DNA of 9,261 bases from NCBI GenBank assembly GCA_900543275.1, contig UQQL01000073.1:1-9261 (forward strand), given 5' to 3'. The stretch comes from an uncultured Collinsella sp. (GTDB lineage Bacteria; Actinomycetota; Coriobacteriia; Coriobacteriales; Coriobacteriaceae). Below are positions 6,528-9,261 of this stretch, in pieces. Made by a program: the position numbers and the translations under genes. Numbering within the stretch: the first letter of the stretch is position 1; each line of letters starts with the position of its first letter. Below the pieces are notes generated by a model, which saw only the letters and a program-made list of their open reading frames with translations, made no database searches and was not told the DNA's origin.

Positions 6528-7373
6528 GTGTCGGATCAGACAAAGCAACAAGAAACTCGCAGTCTGCCTGCGACGTTTGCTAAGAACGAATTTGAGAAGG
6601 ACGCGTTTATCCTTCGTCAGCTGGTTACCAAGGATTTTAAGATCAAGTATCGCCGCAGCGTTCTGGGCGTCGCATGGTCGGTGCTCAACCCGCTGCTGAT
6701 GATGATCGTCATGGCCATCGTGTTCTCGACGATTTTTGGCCAGGGCCGCAATGGATCAATGACGCCCGAGATGTACCCGCTGTACTTGATCGTGGGTAAC
6801 GTTACCTTTGCCGTCATGTCCGAGTCCACGAACCAGGCCCTAACGTCGATCGTGGGTGCTGCCCCGCTGCTCAAGAAGGTTAAGGTGCACCGCTGGGTCT
6901 TCCCGGTGCAGAAAGTGCTTTTCTCGCTGGTGAACTTTGCCTTCTCGCTGGTCGCCGTCGCCATCGTCATGCTGTGGTTCCGCGTTATGCCTTCTTGGCA
7001 CCTGATTCTGCTGCCGGTTTGCCTGCTTTTGCTTATGGGATTTTGCATGGGTCTGGGCATGATGCTCTCTGCCCTCACGGTCTTTTTCCGCGATGTCATG
7101 CATCTGTGGAGCGTTGTCATTACGGCTTGGACTTACATCACGCCTATTTTCTGGACGACCGACTTCGTTGCGCAAATGCCGCATCTCGTGCGCATTCTGG
7201 TCTATGCGAACCCCATGTATAACTACCTGCAGTTTATGCGCGATATCTTCCTGTTCCAGACCACGCCCTCGCTTTTGACGTTTGGTATGTGCGTCGCTTG
7301 GGCGGTTCTTGCGCTTGTTATTGGCTACACCGTGTTCCATAAGTCCGAGCGCAAATTTATCCTCTACATCTAA
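6528..7373 (+). CDS. ABC-2 type polysaccharide export permease (Wzm/TagG-like)
   Basis: A 281-residue membrane protein with six predicted helices. After a soluble N-terminus comes the amphipathic, strongly conserved stretch LVTKDFKIKYRRSVLGVAWS (32-51), then NPLLMMIVMAIVFSTIF (54-70), as in Wzm, TagG, RfbA and KpsM. Further landmarks are KKVKVHRWVFPV (116-127), the FFRDVMHLW loop (186-194), TYITPIFW (202-209) and YANPMYNYLQFMRDI (226-240). In this family two permease copies and two ATPases move an undecaprenyl-diphosphate-linked glycan or teichoic acid across the membrane. The GTG start is set by a strong AAAGGAG site. The ATPase gene begins 11 bases after the stop, so the two are co-transcribed. 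GC-ending codons dominate, unlike the gene just upstream. Family call is secure; whether the cargo is a capsule, rhamnan or teichoic acid is not visible. Confidence 0.93.
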   Translation: MSDQTKQQETRSLPATFAKNEFEKDAFILRQLVTKDFKIKYRRSVLGVAWSVLNPLLMMIVMAIVFSTIFGQGRNGSMTPEMYPLYLIVGNVTFAVMSESTNQALTSIVGAAPLLKKVKVHRWVFPVQKVLFSLVNFAFSLVAVAIVMLWFRVMPSWHLILLPVCLLLLMGFCMGLGMMLSALTVFFRDVMHLWSVVITAWTYITPIFWTTDFVAQMPHLVRILVYANPMYNYLQFMRDIFLFQTTPSLLTFGMCVAWAVLALVIGYTVFHKSERKFILYI

Positions 7374-7377
7374 GGAG
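7372..7377 (+). promoter_or_regulatory. Ribosome binding site of the ATPase gene, overlapping the permease stop
   Basis: AAGGAG overlaps the permease TAA stop and stands 7 bases before ATG 7385. The in-frame GTG at 7382 has only 4 bases of spacing, so ATG 7385 is preferred. Confidence 0.65.
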
Positions 7378-7384
7378 TGCTGTG

Positions 7385-8152
7385 ATGTCTGAATCTGTTG
7401 TTGATTACAGCGAGCAGCCTCTGGCTGTCGAGGTCGACGACGTCACCATGATCTTTAACATGGCGTCCGAGTCGCTGACCAACCTCAAGGAGTACTTCAT
7501 TAAGCTTGCCAAGCACGAGCTGTTCTTTGAGGAGTTTAGGGCGCTTAAGCACATCTCGTTCGATATTCATCGCGGCGAAGTTGTCGGTCTGGTCGGCACC
7601 AACGGCTCCGGCAAATCCACGATGCTCAAGATTATCGCTGGCGTGCTTGAGCCCAGTGAGGGCAGCGTTAAGGTGCACGGTAACATCGCGCCGCTGATTG
7701 AGCTTGGTGCCGGCTTTGACCCCGAGCTGACCGCCCGCGAGAACATCTATCTGAACGGCGCCCTGCTCGGGTATACCAAGGAGTTCATCGACGCCAACTT
7801 TGACGGGATTATCGAGTTCGCTGAGCTGCAGAATTTTGTCGATATGCCGCTTAAGAACTTCTCCTCGGGCATGGTGGCGCGTATCGCCTTTGCAATCGCG
7901 ACGATTACCGAGCCCGATATTCTGATCGTTGACGAGACGCTGTCCGTCGGTGACGTGTTCTTCCAGCAGAAGTGCGAGGCCCGCATCCAGCACTTTATCC
8001 AGAGCGGCGACGTGACGGTTCTGTTCGTTTCGCACTCCATGGAGCAGGTTGAGCGCATCTGCCAGCGTGCCGTTTGGATTGAGAAGGGTGACCTTCGCAT
8101 GGACGGCCCGGTCGATGAGGTCTGCAAGGCGTACCGCGAGCAGTTCAACTAG
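7385..8152 (+). CDS. ABC polysaccharide exporter ATPase (Wzt/TagH-like, short form)
   Basis: A 255-residue nucleotide-binding subunit. It has Walker A GTNGSGKST (71-79), a Q-loop region near 101-112 that reads IAPLIELGAGFD in place of a plain Gln loop, signature FSSGM (159-163) in place of LSGGQ, Walker B ILIVDE (179-184), D-loop SVGD (187-190) and switch His in SHS (H217). The long helix-rich insert before FRALKHISFDI (51-61) and the relaxed signature are typical of the Wzt/TagH/RfbB group. At 255 residues it lacks the C-terminal glycan-recognition domain of long Wzt proteins, so it probably does not sense a modified chain end by itself. It follows the permease by 11 bases. ATP hydrolysis would drive export of the lipid-linked glycan. 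Confidence 0.94.
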   Translation: MSESVVDYSEQPLAVEVDDVTMIFNMASESLTNLKEYFIKLAKHELFFEEFRALKHISFDIHRGEVVGLVGTNGSGKSTMLKIIAGVLEPSEGSVKVHGNIAPLIELGAGFDPELTARENIYLNGALLGYTKEFIDANFDGIIEFAELQNFVDMPLKNFSSGMVARIAFAIATITEPDILIVDETLSVGDVFFQQKCEARIQHFIQSGDVTVLFVSHSMEQVERICQRAVWIEKGDLRMDGPVDEVCKAYREQFN

Positions 8153-8154
8153 GT

Positions 8155-8160
8155 TATAAT
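8155..8160 (+). promoter_or_regulatory. Possible -10 box for the tRNA gene
   Basis: A perfect TATAAT begins 3 bases after the ATPase stop and 46 bases before the tRNA. The -35 position (about 8132-8137, TACCGC) is poor and would lie inside the ATPase gene. The remaining bases up to the tRNA would be a 5' leader removed by RNase P. Confidence 0.3.
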
Positions 8161-8206
8161 TACTTGCGCCTGACAGGCTTACGCTTGCTTGGTCGTGCGG
8201 TTATTT

Positions 8207-8283
8207 GCTCCATTAGCTCAGTTGGATAGAGCAGGGGACTTCTAATCCCAAGGTCGACGGTTCGAATCCGCCATGGAGCACCA
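8207..8283 (+). tRNA. tRNA-Arg, anticodon UCU
   Basis: A complete cloverleaf can be drawn. The acceptor stem is GCTCCAT (8207-8213) with ATGGAGC (8273-8279), perfect over 7 bp. The D stem is GCTC/GAGC (8216-8219, 8229-8232). The anticodon loop CTTCTAA (8239-8245) has TCT at 8241-8243, reading AGA. The T loop TTCGAAT (8261-8267) is followed by discriminator A8280 and an encoded CCA (8281-8283). Two imperfect pairs are visible: G-A at the top of the anticodon stem and A-C in the T stem. Both are tolerable, but note them in any structure check. Confidence 0.95.
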
Positions 8284-8292
8284 TCGTTTATT

Positions 8293-8325
8293 AAGCCCGG
8301 ACCGCTTGGTGGTCTGGGCTTTTTT
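8293..8325 (+). terminator. Rho-independent terminator after tRNA-Arg
   Basis: AGCCCGGACC (8294-8303) pairs with GGTCTGGGCT (8311-8320), with one G-U pair and a 7-base loop, and runs into six T (8320-8325). It starts 10 bases after the tRNA end and separates it from the acyltransferase remnant. Confidence 0.88.
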
Positions 8326-8358
8326 CATCTTGTGTGCTGCGGCTTTGAAGGGTTCGCA

Positions 8359-9261
8359 ATGGGAAGCAAAAGGCTCGACTGGATCGATATTGCAAAGGGG
8401 ATTGCAATTATTCTGGTCATTGTGGGGCACACCGTCCCAAATCCCTCTCCCTTGCGGCACGCGATCTTCTCGTTTCACATGCCGTTGTTCTTTATTCTTG
8501 CCGGGTATACGTTTAGGCCGAAGCCATGGCGTGACTGCTGAGTGGTTCGGTATCGCGCCTGCTGGTGCCGTATGTGGTTCTTGCACTGGCGTGGCAGGTG
8601 CCGACGTTCTTGATGAGCGGCGCTCCTTTGACGAGCGGTGCGTTTGCGGGCGGGCTCGAGACACTCGTGTTTGCCTTGGGCGTTGATGTGCATGGGCTTG
8701 GCATTACCGCCGTTGGCATGGCATGATTTTTGGCGGCGCTGTTTACGTCGCGCCTGCTGTTTAATGCGCTCGTGCGGCTGTTTGATCGCCGCGGGATTGG
8801 GGTTGTTTGGCAGGGCGTTGTCTGTGCCGCGATTGCCTTTTGCGGTTTGAGCATGTCTCGCTATTTTGGTGCTTACCTGCCGCTCGATTTGGATTTGAGC
8901 TGCTATATCGTCTTGCTGATGTGGATTGGTTATACGGCGCGCCAAAGGGGGCTGGAGCCGAGCGTGAGCAAGCCTCTGCTGTTCATGGGAGCCGGTGTTG
9001 CTTGGCTTGTCCTTGCCGCGCTGAGTGGGCTTGAGCTTTCGAGCCGCCGCGTGGATGGGTTTGTGGTTGCGACAGTTGCCGCTCTTGCCGGCAGCTACTG
9101 CGTGTGCTGGGTTTCGATGGCGTTGGAGAAGTTGAAAGACGTGCCGGTTTTGGGGGCTTTTGAGCGAGGACTCGTGTTTTGCGGACAAGCCAGTCTGGCG
9201 ATCTTTGGTACCGTCAAGATTCTTTCGCAAATTGATCGAGGCGGCCTCGGCTCCGCCTTGC
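8359..9261 (+). pseudogene. Family 3 acyltransferase (OafA-like), broken by frameshift and nonsense change; runs off the end
   Basis: The gene opens at ATG 8359 with AAGGG 6 bases before it. The first 60 codons read like the N-terminus of a membrane acyltransferase (Acyl_transf_3): DWIDIAKGIAIILVIVGH (7-24) with the family His, then FSFHMPLFFILAGYTFRPKP (39-58). TGA at 8539 then stops this frame. The same protein resumes in the next frame from about 8535 (LLSGSVSRLLVPYVVLALAW), consistent with loss of one base near 8535. In that second frame a TGA at 8724-8726 stands where the family has the Trp of a conserved WFL motif (GMA-stop-FLAALF), so TGG has probably become TGA. After it the frame stays open to the window end, with membrane segments and GQASLAIFG near 9181-9210. 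The ancestor probably O-acetylated a surface glycan. Sequencing or assembly error at either lesion is the alternative. Confidence 0.82.

Noticed and set aside
7370..8035. 221-codon open frame on the minus strand opposite the ABC ATPase
   Set aside because: Mirror of a gene with intact Walker motifs; a common artefact of G/C-ending codon use.
8529..8545. Programmed frameshift or phase-variable repeat in the acyltransferase
   Set aside because: No slippery heptamer, homopolymer run or short tandem repeat is present at the break, and the second lesion downstream argues for simple decay.
8273..8686. 137-codon open frame that starts in the tRNA
   Set aside because: It begins inside the tRNA 3' end, crosses the terminator and is out of frame with the acyltransferase.
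8475..9230. 251-codon open frame on the minus strand opposite the acyltransferase remnant
   Set aside because: Its translation is rich in Gln, His, Arg and Lys with no hydrophobic core, while the plus strand gives recognisable membrane acyltransferase sequence.
1..9261. CRISPR array, insertion sequence, riboswitch or phage module
   Set aside because: I saw no spaced direct repeats, transposase or integrase motifs, or conserved riboswitch-like leader in the short intergenic gaps.

Overview
The window looks like part of a surface-polysaccharide locus of a moderately high-GC Gram-positive actinobacterium. The genus Collinsella (Coriobacteriia) is my best guess. The guess rests on codon style, base composition, the CCA-encoding tRNA and the general look of the proteins, and I could not run a search to confirm it. 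Every intact gene except the tRNA can be tied to building, decorating or exporting a lipid-linked or wall-linked glycan.

Left end (1-178): the last 41 codons of a rightward dTDP-4-dehydrorhamnose reductase gene, followed by a strong bidirectional terminator that also ends the leftward operon. Leftward operon (4505 to 164, minus strand): two membrane-anchored family 2 glycosyltransferases and a large YfhO-family membrane protein, packed tightly. There is a 6-base gap between the two transferases and a 17-base overlap between the second transferase and yfhO. The second transferase plus YfhO matches the CsbB-YfhO arrangement of Firmicutes. There, CsbB charges undecaprenyl phosphate with a sugar inside the cell, and YfhO transfers that sugar to a wall polymer outside.

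Right-hand half (plus strand): starting divergently from the operon is a multi-pass protein of the DUF6020 type with visibly lower GC and different codon use. It is followed by a two-gene ABC-2 polysaccharide exporter (permease plus ATPase, Wzm/Wzt or TagG/TagH type). Then come a tRNA-Arg(UCU) with its own strong terminator and a decaying family 3 acyltransferase. The acyltransferase carries a frameshift and a Trp-to-stop change and runs off the window end.

Working model (inference): dTDP-rhamnose made by the enzyme at the left edge feeds a rhamnose-containing glycan, and the ABC transporter exports the finished lipid-linked chain. The two polyprenyl-phosphate glycosyltransferases together with YfhO, and perhaps DUF6020, add side-chain sugars on the outer face. 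The dead acyltransferase may once have acetylated the same polymer. No mobile element, CRISPR array or phage gene is visible.
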